DNA of 64,000 nucleotides from Pontederia crassipes (taxonomy: Eukaryota > Streptophyta > Magnoliopsida > Commelinales > Pontederiaceae), in contig JAUKPH010000022.1 of NCBI GenBank assembly GCA_030549335.1, positions 4,203,001 through 4,267,000 of the forward strand. The letters are read 5' to 3'. The position numbers and the translations under genes are program-made. Shown one piece after another: positions 40,492-52,900 of this stretch. The notes under the pieces were generated by a model. That model made no database searches, had not been told where the DNA came from, and was given only the letters and a program-made list of their open reading frames with translations. The stretch's first letter is position 1; every line of letters starts with the position of its first letter.

Positions 40492-41999
40492 TTATTATCC
40501 CCTTAAAAGAAAATTTGTCCTCAAATTTTACACTAAGTAGAGGACTTACTGAAAAGATATGGAAATTCTTGGCGCATTTCTGACTCTAACTCCCATGTCG
40601 CATCATCGCCATGATGGAAACATCAATCTATTCTGACCATAGGCACATCCTTGTTCTTTTGTCGTTGCACCTTACGCTCCACTATATGCGTCGGATACTC
40701 AGCGAAGGTCAAGTTTGCAGCTAGATCTGACTCTTCTATCCTTAGAACATTAGCAGCATCGTGCTTGTACTTCTTGAGCATGGATACATGGAACACGTTA
40801 TGCACTCTCCCATAAGACGGAGGTAGAGCATGTATGTTGCCTCGCCTACTAGCTCGAGTATCTCGAAGGGGCATACATAGCGAGGACTGAGCTTTCTTCG
40901 CTTACTGAATCTCATGACCCATTTCATAGGAGATACTTTCAGAAGAACTTGGTCACTAACTTGGAAGATCTGTTCTCGTCTGCCTTTATCGGCATAACTC
41001 TTTTGTCGGCCTTGAGCCGTTCTCATTCTCTGCTTGATCAATTATATCTTTTTAGCATACTCCACTTCTTCTTTGCTCATAATCTTCTGCTCGCCTACTT
41101 CACCTCAGTGGGCAAGTGAACGGTAAGGTCGGCCATACAAGGCCTCAAAGGATACCAATACTGGAGTGGTAGCTGTTATTATAAGAAAATTCGATCAAAT
41201 GAATATGCTCATCCCAACTACCCTGCCAATCCAGTGCACAGTTCCGTAACATGTCATCTAGTGTCTGAATGGTCCTCTCAAACTGCCCATCTGTTTGAGG
41301 GTGAAAATGCGGTACTAAAGTTAAGTCTTGTACCAAAAGGCTTGTTGCATGCTCTTCCAAAATCTGGTAGTGAATCTGGGGTCTCGATCAGACACTATGG
41401 AGGCTGGAATACCGTGGAGTCTAACCACTTCTCTCACATACAAGTCTAGCAAACTCTCCATAGATTGTTTCCATTTTATGAGAATAAAGTGTGCTGCCTT
41501 TGTCAATCAATCCACGGCTACCAATATGGCATTATGACCCTTCTTAGTCCTAGGCAAGTTGGATACAAAGTCCATAGCGATTTTATCCCACTTTCATTGT
41601 GAAATTTCCAAAGGCTTCAACTTGTCATATGGTATGGTCGATCTTGACTTGCTGACATACCAAGAATTTTGATACATACTCTGCTATATCTCTCTTCATA
41701 TCTGGTCACCAGTAACTGCATTGTACATTCTTATACATCTTAGTACTACCGGGGTGGATAGCGAACTCTGACTTATGGCACTCATCTAATACCTCTCGTC
41801 CGACAGCAGCATCTATGGGAACCCATAACCTGTCCCGATATAATTCCTCCATCTGCAGAGATCTGGAAATCTGTCGGTTCGTTCTGACATCTCTTCGTAA
41901 CCTTCTGATAGTCTGGGTCTACTTTCTAGGCAGTTGTGATCCTATCAATTAAGCTGGGCTTCATTTGATGCATCATCCATAGTTGTTGATCTGACATCC

Positions 42000-43674
42000 A
42001 TAAGGATCCAGTACTCAATGTTAGTAATTTCTTTGGATTTGATGAAAATCCAAGCTTAATAGCGTCCAATATCGATGTTCTGATGATACAGTGTAATGAT
42101 AATCGTTTGGAGATATAATCACTTGGCCTTCATCTTAGATAAGATATCTTGAAAGATTGGACAAAGTACAAAGACAGATAATTGCCAATTGAGACAATTA
42201 TATTTGGAATCAATCAAGAGTCCTACAAATCATTTGATGGTGAATCGTTCTTGGTATAATTACACCACTTGAAATAAAGTGGTTCGTTAATCAATGTCAT
42301 TTGATATCCTTCTTATGTCTCGATCACTTGTATCAATACTTCATTCAATAATTTGATTATGGGGATTGCTTTCAACTTTAACTTCTTGGTTTACCTTACT
42401 TTGCCTTTAATTGATCTTTTCGTTGCAACTTTCATGTCACACAATTCCATAGAAGGCTAGTGTTTACACATTACTACTCCGAGTTCTTTTCTTCTGGAGT
42501 GGAGTATCTTTTAACTCCATGCATAGGGGAATACATTTGTATAATAGTCATGGGAAAGTGAAAAACACTCCGAATTGATGTTAAGATCGAACGATATCTA
42601 CGCTGAAGGGTCGCTACATAGTATGATCTAATCCATGACGAACGGAACAATTTATGCACACTACATAACATAAGTCCTTAGTCAAACATCATGAATGCAG
42701 GTGAACATATGGAATGAATTCAAACAATAAGACAGGAAGATAACACAATCAACAAAATAGAAGACAACAATCATCCTTCTTCTTTGTGCATCGTTTCATT
42801 GTCCTTTGCATTAACAATATCTTGTAGCACATGGGAGAGGGTCAGGATAACTTTAAGGTTGAAAAGGGAAAACCAATCCATATATAAAACTTATGATCAA
42901 ATCATGAATAGTCCACTTGATCAAGACAAAATCTTGAAAGTTACTCCATCACCATTTGCCTTAACAATGTTATTCATTACTTTGAAGTTGAAAGGAGTTT
43001 CATCGATATATAAAACTTATGGTTAGGATCGTAATTCGATCCATTTGGTCGAGGCAAACAATAAGAAAATTATTCATCATGTGGACATGGAGATATCTTG
43101 GGAAACATTCTAGACATGATAGGATTTCATTTGATCCTTTCTTTAACCTATCACTATATGAATCTCATTTGCATCCCCTAATGACTTACATATTTACATA
43201 TCTTCTTTTATCAATTGTTAATATATAGTTAATTATCCTATATAATGGGACATTATTACGAAAACTATAAATATATCAATAACCAAGATAAATCAATTAA
43301 AACTTACATAATCATCCCTCTCAGGTGCATAACTTGCTTCTCCAATAATCTTGTAGGGGACTTATAAAATTTCTTCATGCTTTACCTTAACCGCCATACT
43401 TACTATTTTTTTCACTTAATGGTGAGGGCTCATATCTTTCTTAATCATATCTCAATTAAGAGACTTTAAATCTTTTCAAAATTTCTCTCATTCATTTAAC
43501 ATTTTCATGCATTGCCTGCTCTTATATAATTCTTTTACCGACAATCTTAATCTATCTTGGAAGTACTTATACTACAACGATATAGAATTTTTTTTGTTAC
43601 TTTTATAATAATCATATATGTGCATCCTAAAGAATTTCAAGTCTAAGTCATCTATTTATTATACTAAATTAATT

Positions 43675-43711
<37 letters not shown>

Positions 43712-44460
43712 CTATTCCCATATTATACATAATTCTTGGGTAGTTCACTAATACTTAAACCCCTTTTCTACTAATGTTACGTAACTTGAACATAATTAAT
43801 AATTTTGATTCTTATTTTTCCACATAAGTTAATCCAATAGAAAGTTTGTATAACCAATTGGGATTTGCTTAGAACATTATCAACATAATATAGGGGCATA
43901 TGAAGTCTAAGTCACCATGGTTATTGCGGGTCCATACTTATCAATGTAAACATATAAGATAATTTATTAAACTCTTATTTTGGTAAATCAATGGGATCAC
44001 ATGAGTCATAACAATAAATCATAACTTAAGCATGCTTGGTTTCATATCATCTCTCACCTACTTGTTGTGTGAGGCGATTTTTTTATTTATTCCTATAATT
44101 CCCTCCTTTCTTCTACATCTCTTTGCAACTGATATATCTACTCATTTTCCTTTTCATACTGCTACATTCGGCAGGAGAAGTCCGTGAATAGGACGATCAT
44201 GAAAGAAATGAAAAACATGAACTATAAGAAATAAAATCATTTCTTATATTTTATTCTTTAAATATCTATAGGACTGATTCTTCATGTAGATGATAATCAT
44301 CCACATGTTTGTTACTTATTCCTTTCTCAATTCTTCATAACCTTTATAACCCTTTTTGTATAATCATTAATACAATTTAGGTTGATTCCTACCATACAAA
44401 ATAACCTTCTTAGGAATCAACCACTCATATGAATATGTAAAAATACATCAATAAAGAATA
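42000..44460. other. Internal stretch of the chromovirus-type element without recognisable domains
   Basis: AT-rich, no credible coding sequence. Two related segments of about 120 bp (42785-42905 and 42955-43025, sharing TATATAAAACTTATG) form an imperfect duplication. TA microsatellite at 43679-43706. The 44461-44605 part resembles the leader of the Tekay-type complex (16260-16360). Confidence 0.5.
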
Positions 44461-44593
44461 ACACAAAACAAGAAAGGTCTTACTTGTACTTTACGGTGGA
44501 GAGCGTGGCGACTACTCGGTGAAAGCACATGAACCATTACTATACTATCTCACATCTTATACAATAGGACGTCAAGAGAGTCCTGACTTTATG

Positions 44594-44605
44594 CTCTGAT
44601 ACCAT
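44594..44605 (-). other. Primer-binding site of the chromovirus-type element
   Basis: GCTCTGATACCA on the plus strand, the reverse complement of the initiator-Met tRNA primer site, 3 bp from the 5' LTR. Fixes the minus orientation. Confidence 0.88.
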
Positions 44606-44608
44606 AAA

Positions 44609-46517
44609 TGTAACGCCACAAATCAACCCCACCCCACCCCCTCCGCCACGTGGCAAAGACCAACCTGGAGACGCTACGGATGCTCTGACTTTGACTAACA
44701 TGTTAACCATATCTCAGTCAAGAACCGAGACACTAGCGGAAAAAAGAATAATAGAGAAATAAAGAAAAGAATAACTTTAATTGTGGAATTCTGAAAAGTG
44801 GCTACATCATCTCTAAGGAATGAAAATAAAGTTCTACATCATGAATTTATAAATATGCGGTAGGGAAAAAGAAAACTAATAAATCTTGTGGTCCATGTGT
44901 TGTCTCATGGCCAGAGCTTCGTCACCGCACCTACTCAACACCGTCACTCACCTAGTCGTGTAGAAATCAGACACAGGAGATGATGTCCTCCTGTAAGCTT
45001 TATAGCCTAGTGGGGAACCACATAATGTACAATGCATAACTTGAATAGAGAAATCAACGATAAGGTAGAATACTTATCTTGACTACATTGTGGAACATGA
45101 GAGCATCATATATAATCATAAGAGATATAAATTAATAACATAAAGCAATAGAATCAAATTATGCTAGAAATCTTATAATCATGACATGAGAATACTGATA
45201 ACTTGACTTGACATTCATGCTTGCTTGTATTGTTCATCCTTGTTAATCTTAGTTCATGTTTAGAAATCATGGTGACTTTAGGTGCCTTTAGTTCTTGGGA
45301 TATGCCGAGCAAACGATACAGCCTTGTGCAGGTCAATGAGTGATCAAACCATGACCAAGAGAGCGACCCTTATCATGAAGCACTTGGCTTGGACTAGCAA
45401 CCCATTTATTATCTTTCATCTTAACTTATTAATCACTTTTAGTAATTTGTCATTCTTTGTTCTTCTTATCACAGAGGCAATAAAATCGATGAGAAATAAA
45501 TCAATAAAGGAATTGATCTTAAAAATCAGGGGTGGATCTCGGTGAGGACAGAAAATAGAATCAGTCCTAAATGGCAATGGATTAGTTGATAATATGATGA
45601 AAATAAATTACTGAGAATCGGTCGACCGGTGGTTTCAAAGGTCGGATGGTGGAATTGGATTGATCGATCCGTTCTATTGAATGGTCGACCGGTCAGCTAG
45701 TGAGGCTCAAGGATCGGTCGAGGTCAGTCGAAGAGGCTATTCGGTCAGTCAACCAGTAGGTTTCATGCAAGTCGGCGATGGATTCAATAAATCGGTCGAT
45801 CGGTTGCTGGCAATGCATACGGGTCGGTCGATCAGTCGGCGTCCTGATGGATTCCAAAACTCGAAAAATCCTTCAATCTACTAACATATTTACATCCTAG
45901 ACTAATTTCTATCTTTTAGAAAACAATCAAACAGAAGCATAATAACAAGAACTAAAACCTATATGCAATCAAACAAGAAATCAATCAAATAGGGCCAAAC
46001 ACAACATACATTGTTTCTTGCTTTCATCTTTCAATACATTTAAATTGTCAGGGAGAGGGATCAATCTATTCTAAGTTATGCAAGGTGATTTCGATTCACC
46101 CACCTTTTTCGCGTTTGATCCTCATTTCGATCTGATGCAAACTACCAGTCGATTCCCTTATTTCCTCTTTGTTCTTTTCTCTCGTTCTCCGCTTGCGGTT
46201 GGGACAACAAAGGTTGTTTCCTCTCAGATCGTGCGCAGGGTCAGCCACGAAGGAGGGGGATTTCGTGAGGTGTTCAGGAGCCAGCGAATTAATGAAATTC
46301 TGTTTTATTTTATAAATGTCTCCTCTCCTAGTTAGACTTGATATCATTAAATTTTATCCCCACCCAAATTTGAATTTTATCTCCTAGTAAGATAATTCCA
46401 TGTTTTTATCTCTCATCGGCCTCTTTATTTCCATTGCAAATTGAATTCGTTTTTGTTTCTTACCTCCTGTCAGCAGTCACGATTTTATCTCTTTTTCTTT
46501 TTTTGTTGGTTGTTACA
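44609..46517 (-). repeat. 5' LTR of the chromovirus-type element
   Basis: TGTAACGCC...GGTTGTTACA, 1909 bp. Ordered match to the 3' LTR at both ends. Palindrome cluster of GGTCGACCGGT type at about 45615-45840. Confidence 0.85.
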
Positions 46518-47443
46518 TCGAAGCCCAAGATTTGGCTTCCAGTGCCGAGTAGCAATGAATGGCCCCTGCAAATAAGAATCACCCTTTAGAGCTGAGTAGT
46601 ATGTAAAGAAGAGGACCATGGTTTAGAAAATTCCAATCTCTTTGCACAACATTTTTATTCCAGGTAAAAATGTTCATACTTGAAATGCTTATGAAAGAAG
46701 GACCTATTGCTTGTTGTAGATAAGAGAAGAAGATCATGGTTCCAAGCACATCTTTCTAGAGTGTTAAGATTCAAATTGGGAAATTGAGCCAACCAATGTT
46801 GGTTGACAAGTACTCTATTTAACCTACATAGAATTCTAGCATGTGCTTTTCTATTGTTACACCAAGTGAACTGAGTGCCTAGTAGATTCATATCGACCAG
46901 ACCTTGTGAAAAAATGAGGTTTCTAAGAACCCTCATGAACGGGGTAAGACATAAAGGCCTACCTCCCTACTTGGGGTACAATATTGAATTGAAGTCCCCT
47001 ATAATAATCCAGGGGTTGTTGCTAATATTCAACTTAAGTAATGAGTTCCATAAAGAAGTTCGAAGAACATGAGAGGTGCTTGCGTATATACAGTAAAGCA
47101 GATACGAGAAATCATTAAAATAAACAATCAGATGTAAAGACTGTGGATCATAATTTATGAAAGTTTTCGTGAAGTCATTACTTTTCCAAGACACCAGGAT
47201 GCCCCCTAATGAGCCCGAGTCACTTACATTAAGACTATTCCAAAATCTACCAAGCTTTTTAAGTACTTTATTAACATTAACCGCTGTGGTATGTGTTTCA
47301 ATAAGAGCAATGATATTCGATTTATAGCTCTTAATTAAATCTACGAGTCTATCGCGTAGAGTGTCCCTCTGTAGTTCCAAGTTAGGATACACATGAAAAA
47401 AGATAGGGAGGCTTCGAGGTCCGAACTTGGAAGAGAGATTCAT
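46518..47443 (-). mobile_element. LINE ORF2: endonuclease domain (piece 3 of a split LINE)
   Basis: The minus-strand AP-type endonuclease reads from 47443: IIALIETHT near 47310, GGILVSW near 47200, WIIIGDFNSIL near 46985. The C-terminal half follows in 46936-46655 (GLVDMNLLGTQFTWCNN, then LCRLNRVLVN). The usual SDH near the end reads WNH, and the halves are joined by a frame break, so it is inactive. The RT that should follow is absent; the next LINE sequence, beyond the gypsy element, is already RNase H. Confidence 0.85.
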
Positions 47444-48357
47444 TAGTGTGCTTTAAGATAGAGGGGTTGTTGTGTTTACTACTTTGTTCTTCCCTACCTT
47501 CTTCTTTATGCAATGTATGGAGGGGCGCCTCCTACCCTTCCTAGGAGAAAGTAGAAGATCGGGATCACGTTCCTCCTCTACCGGGCTCTCGGATTGAGCA
47601 TTTGATAGGCATCCCTCTATGTGTTCCTCTAGCCTCCACAAACTTCTCTAGAACATGGAACACGAAATCATTGTGCGATCTGACTTCCGTTTCCAACTAC
47701 TTGGTCGGTGGGGCTTGGAAGGAGTGGGTAAGATGATCAGAGAATCTTGGCCATACGAGAGCTCAATGAGCTAGGCAAAGTGGAATTGAGATTGGGGAGA
47801 GGGAAGATGGTTTTCGGTGGGTGCTTTTAGGAGCGGATAGGGTTTTGATGAATGGGTGTGAGAGAGGGACGGTCACTTGGATTGTGGGTTAGGTTAAGAG
47901 TGGAGTGTGGTTGACGTGAGTGGGGTACAACTATCTCAGTTCCCGAACATTCGATGGACACAATTTGATCCAAGCCATCCGTATTGCATAAAACTTTATC
48001 CGTTGATAAATCTCTAGAAGTGGCCCATTGTGTACCATCATGTGACCTGACGAGCTATGAGTAGTATGATTCAACGACCGGGTATGCCACCTCATCGGAC
48101 TCCGACCGCACATGGAGAGCTTTGTTGTTGTGGTGCCCTCCTGTCTCATGCCTGAGTTCACTGGCATCCATGGTCCATAAAGGAGAACCCCAGCGGTGAT
48201 GGGCATTCGCCAATGATGGTATCTCCGGCTGCCACAGTCGGGGGCAAGCCTCCAGCCAATGCCCAACCATCCTACACCTAAAGAAGAACAGTGGCAAGTT
48301 CTCATAGACTACCTGCTGAAAAAACATGGTACCAATTGGTAGTTGGATACAGAGGCC
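47444..48357 (-). mobile_element. LINE ORF1 C-terminal part (piece 2 of a split LINE)
   Basis: Minus-strand reading from 48357 starts in a DUF4283/zf-CCHC_4-type ORF1: FQQVVYENLPLFFFRCRMVG then HWLEAC, where the first zinc-binding Cys of the family (F-C-F-x-C) is replaced. A basic low-complexity tail follows to 47453 (SPRKGRRRPS). It is interrupted on the upstream side by CACTA element B. The reading is broken in several places. Confidence 0.75.
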
Positions 48358-49931
48358 CACTACAAGAAATTAGGATTTTTCGACGAGCGATTTTCGACGG
48401 AAAGAAATCCTTCGCAATTTGCGACGGATAAGTATCCGTTGGAATTTCCAATAGTTACAACCGTCGGAAATAAAAATAATAAATTATGAAATCTATTAAT
48501 ATTATTTTATTTTTCAATGGTTACGAATGTCGAAACTTCAGATGGATTCGTATCCGTCGAAACTTTCGACGGTCAGACCCACCTGTAAATGGAAAATAAT
48601 ATACTATAAGTAGTATTTTATTATTATAATTATTGATAGTTCAGACCATCGAAAGTTTCAACGTTTCGGACCATCGATAATTTAAAAAATAATTAAATAT
48701 CATAATATAAATATATATTAATATTTCTGATAATCAAGATCATCAGAACTTTCGATGGCCCAAGAACCGTCGACAGTTTCGATGGCCTAGAGCCGTCGAT
48801 AGTTCCGATGGCCCTAGAGCCATCGCAAGTTCTAACGGCTTTGGCTGTCAGTAACTAAAAAAAATTCTCCCCCGCTGTTTTTTTCCTTTTCCCCTCTCCC
48901 GCTATTTTCTTTTCCTTTTCCTGCTCTCCCCTCTTTCTACCCCTATATATCACCTCCTCTCTCTCCTCTTTCCTCTCTCTACCTCTTTCTCTCCCTCACC
49001 TGCTGCGACAACCTCCGCTCGGACGATGACCGCCTCTCTCCTTCAGCTTCATCTTCGTCTTCAACTCCGGTGACTCTCTCTCTCTCTCTTGATCTCCCTC
49101 TCCGATCGGGCGCCAGTGGCCTCATCAACCGCGAGTGGCCAGATTCGGCCTCCCGCGGCCAGATTCGACCTCCCGCGGCCTGATCCGGCCACGAGGCGGC
49201 CACATCTAGCCCGTCCGTAGTAGATCCGACATGACTGTAGAAAATTGGGCCCATGCGGCCAGATCCGGCCGCTGGGCGGTCGAATTCACCGTGGGTCGGT
49301 CGGATCCGGCCTCCCGCAGCCCGATCTGTCGCCTGCGACCGGATCTGGCCACCGGAGGCCCGATCTGCCATCTACGGTAGGATTTGGTCGCAGACGGTCG
49401 GATCTGCCACTTACCGCCGGATCGGCCGTGGGGCGGACAGATCCAGCCGCAGGGCGACCAGATCCGGCCCGCCTGCGGCAGATCTGGCCAATGCGACCGG
49501 GCTACTGCCCGCGGCCTGATCCATCCGCATCGGCACCAAGCAGTCGGCATGGATCCGCCGCCTGCGGTTGCCGAAATATTTTAAAAACTCTTTGCGATGA
49601 CTGCGGTCGCCGGAGTGTTTCGACGGTTGCGACCGCTAGATCTTTTCGACAATTGTGACCGTCGAAAGTTTCAACGATTGTGACGACCGCCGAAAGTTTC
49701 GACGGTTGCGGCCGTCGGACTTTTTGACAATTGCGGCCGCCGGACTTTTGGCACGGTTACAACCATTGGAACTTCCAACAAGTTTTTTCTAACCATTGAA
49801 ATCGCTTTGTGACGAACATTTTTTCGACGAATCTATTCCATAGGTAAACCCGTCGAAAACCCTCATTTCCGACGGTTTCGTTAGACTTTTTGACGGACGA
49901 AATCGTCGAAAAACATCATTTTCTTGTAGTG
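48358..49931 (+). mobile_element. Non-autonomous CACTA element B in LINE ORF1
   Basis: Left end CACTACAAGAAATTAGG; right end, reversed, CACTACAAGAAAATGATG. TTTTTCGACGA follows in both. Target duplication GCC at 48355-48357 and 49932-49934. Length 1574 bp. Subterminal CGACGG-type repeats fill both arms. The centre has TATATAT at 48944-48950, a pyrimidine-rich leader (48950-49110) and a GC-rich part (49120-49570) of GCGGCCAGATCCGGCC style. Same architecture as element A but in the opposite orientation. No transposase. Its right part is included in the tandem triplication. Confidence 0.9.
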
Positions 49932-52900
49932 GCCCTGCTTGATCAGGAGAGACACCGTGCTTGATCGAGAGAGATAGATTGATCTCCACACAGGCTCTCG
50001 CAAATCTACAATTGTCCCTCGATGTTGCTTGTTCATCTATCTTCAATACTTGCCCAAAACTTGCCACCAATCGTTGAAGAGATGCAGTGTTGCAAAGATC
50101 CCACACTAGCCTCAACAGACTCAGCCACACCGGGAGTCTCTTTAATTATTGTTTCAGCGGTCAAAAGAATGGCGGGGACTGAGATAGCATGAGGAAAAAG
50201 ACCCAAATGGACCACGACTCCTGCGAGAGAACATGTAACCTATCCAAGGGATTGTTTGTCACGGACGTGCCCTACAGATATCATTTGTGCATAATCATGC
50301 ATTTAATTAACATATTAAGGTAGTTTTGATGTTCATTTAGTTATATTTTTTATATAGTAATTAATATTTCGATTAGAGCATAATGATTATTTAATTATCG
50401 ATAAACCTTTCAAAATAATTACATAAGGTTATTATGAATAAATTATAAAATTCTAAATATTATAATATACATGTTTAAATAGGATTAAGTAAGCTTAATT
50501 ATTGTCGGTTAAAATATTTAGTTATGATAAAAAAATGTGATTGACCATCACTTAAGTTCTAAGCAGCTGAAGCAGACAAGTGAACATCTGCTTAGAGGGA
50601 TATTTTTCCAAACTGCCATATGATGTCAACAAATTCTAAAAAAAAATATATAAGTCAATTAACATTATCCCTTTACGGTTGAAAAATTATCAGAGGTAGA
50701 ACTCGAGCGAATTGGACTGGGGAAATCCGAGAACATAGGTTGTTCAAGGTGAGGTCTTGATCCAAAAATTTTTCTTTTGATTGAGAGGATCATTCCTTCG
50801 TGATTTTCAAACCATAAATTATGAAATTTCATATGGTTAATCAATTCGAAGTTAGTTTCCCCGGCCCCTGAAATCACCTAAAAAGGAGCTTTATAGAAGA
50901 GGTTATGAACTTAGCTTCACAGGTCACTCATCCTGTCCCGAGTTTGATACAGGTTTAATTTGAAATTTGAATATGCTTAAAGAGAAATTCCAAGAGTTCG
51001 GTGAGAAGTGGAATCATCTTATTTGGATATGTATCTTGGGAGAAATGAATTTTTCATTTCATAGTGATTCTTCTATCATATTGTAGGACATGTACAAATG
51101 ATGACTCAAATTAACTATTTTTTTATAAAGTTATATAAGGAGTTAAATTCTATAATTTTTATGACAAAATACTAAGCAAATGTAATTTTCAGTAAAATTA
51201 TGATCTAGTTAAATGGACAAGTAACTTATAAATTAATGTTTCAGTGACACACAGTCTGTCAGGACACAAATCCTAGGTCAGATTACCTTAGCTATTATCG
51301 CTTACTTACTTGGACTTAGTTAATAATATTTTGGGGTTGGAAATCTTAGTAAGTCTAGTTTCTAATTTATCTAGAATCATAAGATTTTCCCATGTGATTA
51401 AGAAGTTATGAATTATTAATTGATAGGCACTCAGTCTGAAATCCTAGGACAGCACCTAGTTAAACTTTAGAGGATTGAAAAGCCCCGAATGTGAAATAGT
51501 CTATGAATATAAATATTTAAAGTTAGACATTAGTATTAGAGATGATTATATTCATTTTAGGATGCATAAGCATTCATGCATCATGAGCATGCATTCATTG
51601 CATATTATTTTGTTGTAATTGGGAAGTAAAAAAGCATTATTACTTATAGAAAAACATCAAGTTACAAGTGAAAGGGAAGAAATCTAGTAAACCTCCTTGA
51701 AGGAATAAAGTATAGGGAGAGTGGATAAATTTACAATATAACAAAATGATATATCTTACTTACGCGGCAGATCCGACATGATTGCAGCAAATCGGGCCGA
51801 TGCGGCCAAATCCGACAGCCCGCGGCAGAATCCATCGTGGGTCGGTCAGATCCTGCTGCGGGGCGACCAGATCCGGCCCGCCTCCGGACGGGCTGCCACC
51901 CGCGGCCCGATCCATCCACATCGGCACCAGGCAGTCGACCTGGATCTGTCGCCTCCCGGCGGACTAATTTTTTTTATATTTTAAAAACTCTTTGCGACGA
52001 CTGCGGCCGCCGGAATGTTTCGATGGTAGCGACCGCCGGATCTTTTCAACAATTGTGACCGTCAAAAGTTTCAATGGTTGCGATGACCGCCGAAAGTTTC
52101 GACGATTGCGGCCGTCGGACTTTTTGATGGTTGCGGCCGTCGGACTTTTTGATGGTTACAACTGTCGAAACTTTCAACGAATTTTTTTTTAACCGTCAAA
52201 AATTGCTTTGCGACAACCATTTTTTTGACGAATCTGTTCCATAAGTAAACCCGTTGAAAGCCCTCATTTCCGACGATTTCGTTAGATTTTTCGATGGACA
52301 AAATCATCGAAAAATATCATTTTTCTTGTAGTGGCCCTCAGGAGAGACGCCGTGCTTGACCGAGAGAGATAGATTGATCTCCACACAGGCTCTCGCAAAT
52401 CTACAATTGTCCCTCGATGTTGCTTGTTTATCTATCTTCAATACTTGCCCAAAACTTGCCACCAATCGTTGAAGAGATGCAGTGTTGCAAAGATCCCACA
52501 CTAGCCTCAATAGACTCAGCCACACCGGGAGTCTCTTTAATTATTGTTTCAGCGGTCAAAAGAATGGCGGGGACTGAGATAGCATGAGGAAAAAGACCCA
52601 AATGGACCACAACTCCTGCGAGAGAACATGTAACCTATCCAAGGGATTGTTTGTCACGGACGTGCCCTACAGATATCATTTGTGCATAATCATGCATTTA
52701 ATTAACATATTAAGGTAGTTTTGATGTTCATTTAGTTATATTTTTTATATAGTAATTAATATTTCGATTAGAGCATAATGATTACTTAATTATTGATAAA
52801 CCTTTCAAAGTAATTACATAAGGTTATTATGAATGAATTATAAAATTCTAAATATTATAATATATATGTTTAAATAGGATTAAGTAAGCTTAATTATTGT

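Larger units (their letters stand above)
39185..46517 (-). mobile_element. Broken chromovirus-type Ty3/gypsy element with both LTRs
   Basis: Fossil on the minus strand. 5' LTR 44609-46517, primer-binding site (GCTCTGATACCA on the plus strand) at 44594-44605, integrase with [19 protein letters not shown] (about 41700-41145) and a chromovirus tail with SMLKKYKHD and RIEESDLAANLT (41041-40623). A purine tract lies beside the 3' LTR, 39185-40491. The part between about 42000 and 44460 shows no recognisable gag or RT. Broken, with several breaks. Both LTRs keep TG...CA ends, but the flanking 5-mers (GCAAA and TCGAA) do not match. LTR divergence is under 10 percent by eye, so it is younger than the Sirevirus-like copia. 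Confidence 0.82.

Noticed and set aside
48979-49658. Overlapping frames of 110-137 codons rich in R, P and G
   Set aside because: They cover the GC-rich centre of CACTA B on both strands and reflect composition, not coding.
49789-50215. Possible host gene with three paralogues (frames repeated near 52304-52610 and 54861-55140)
   Set aside because: The protein is LINE ORF1 (DUF4283 type) and the three copies come from the tandem triplication.
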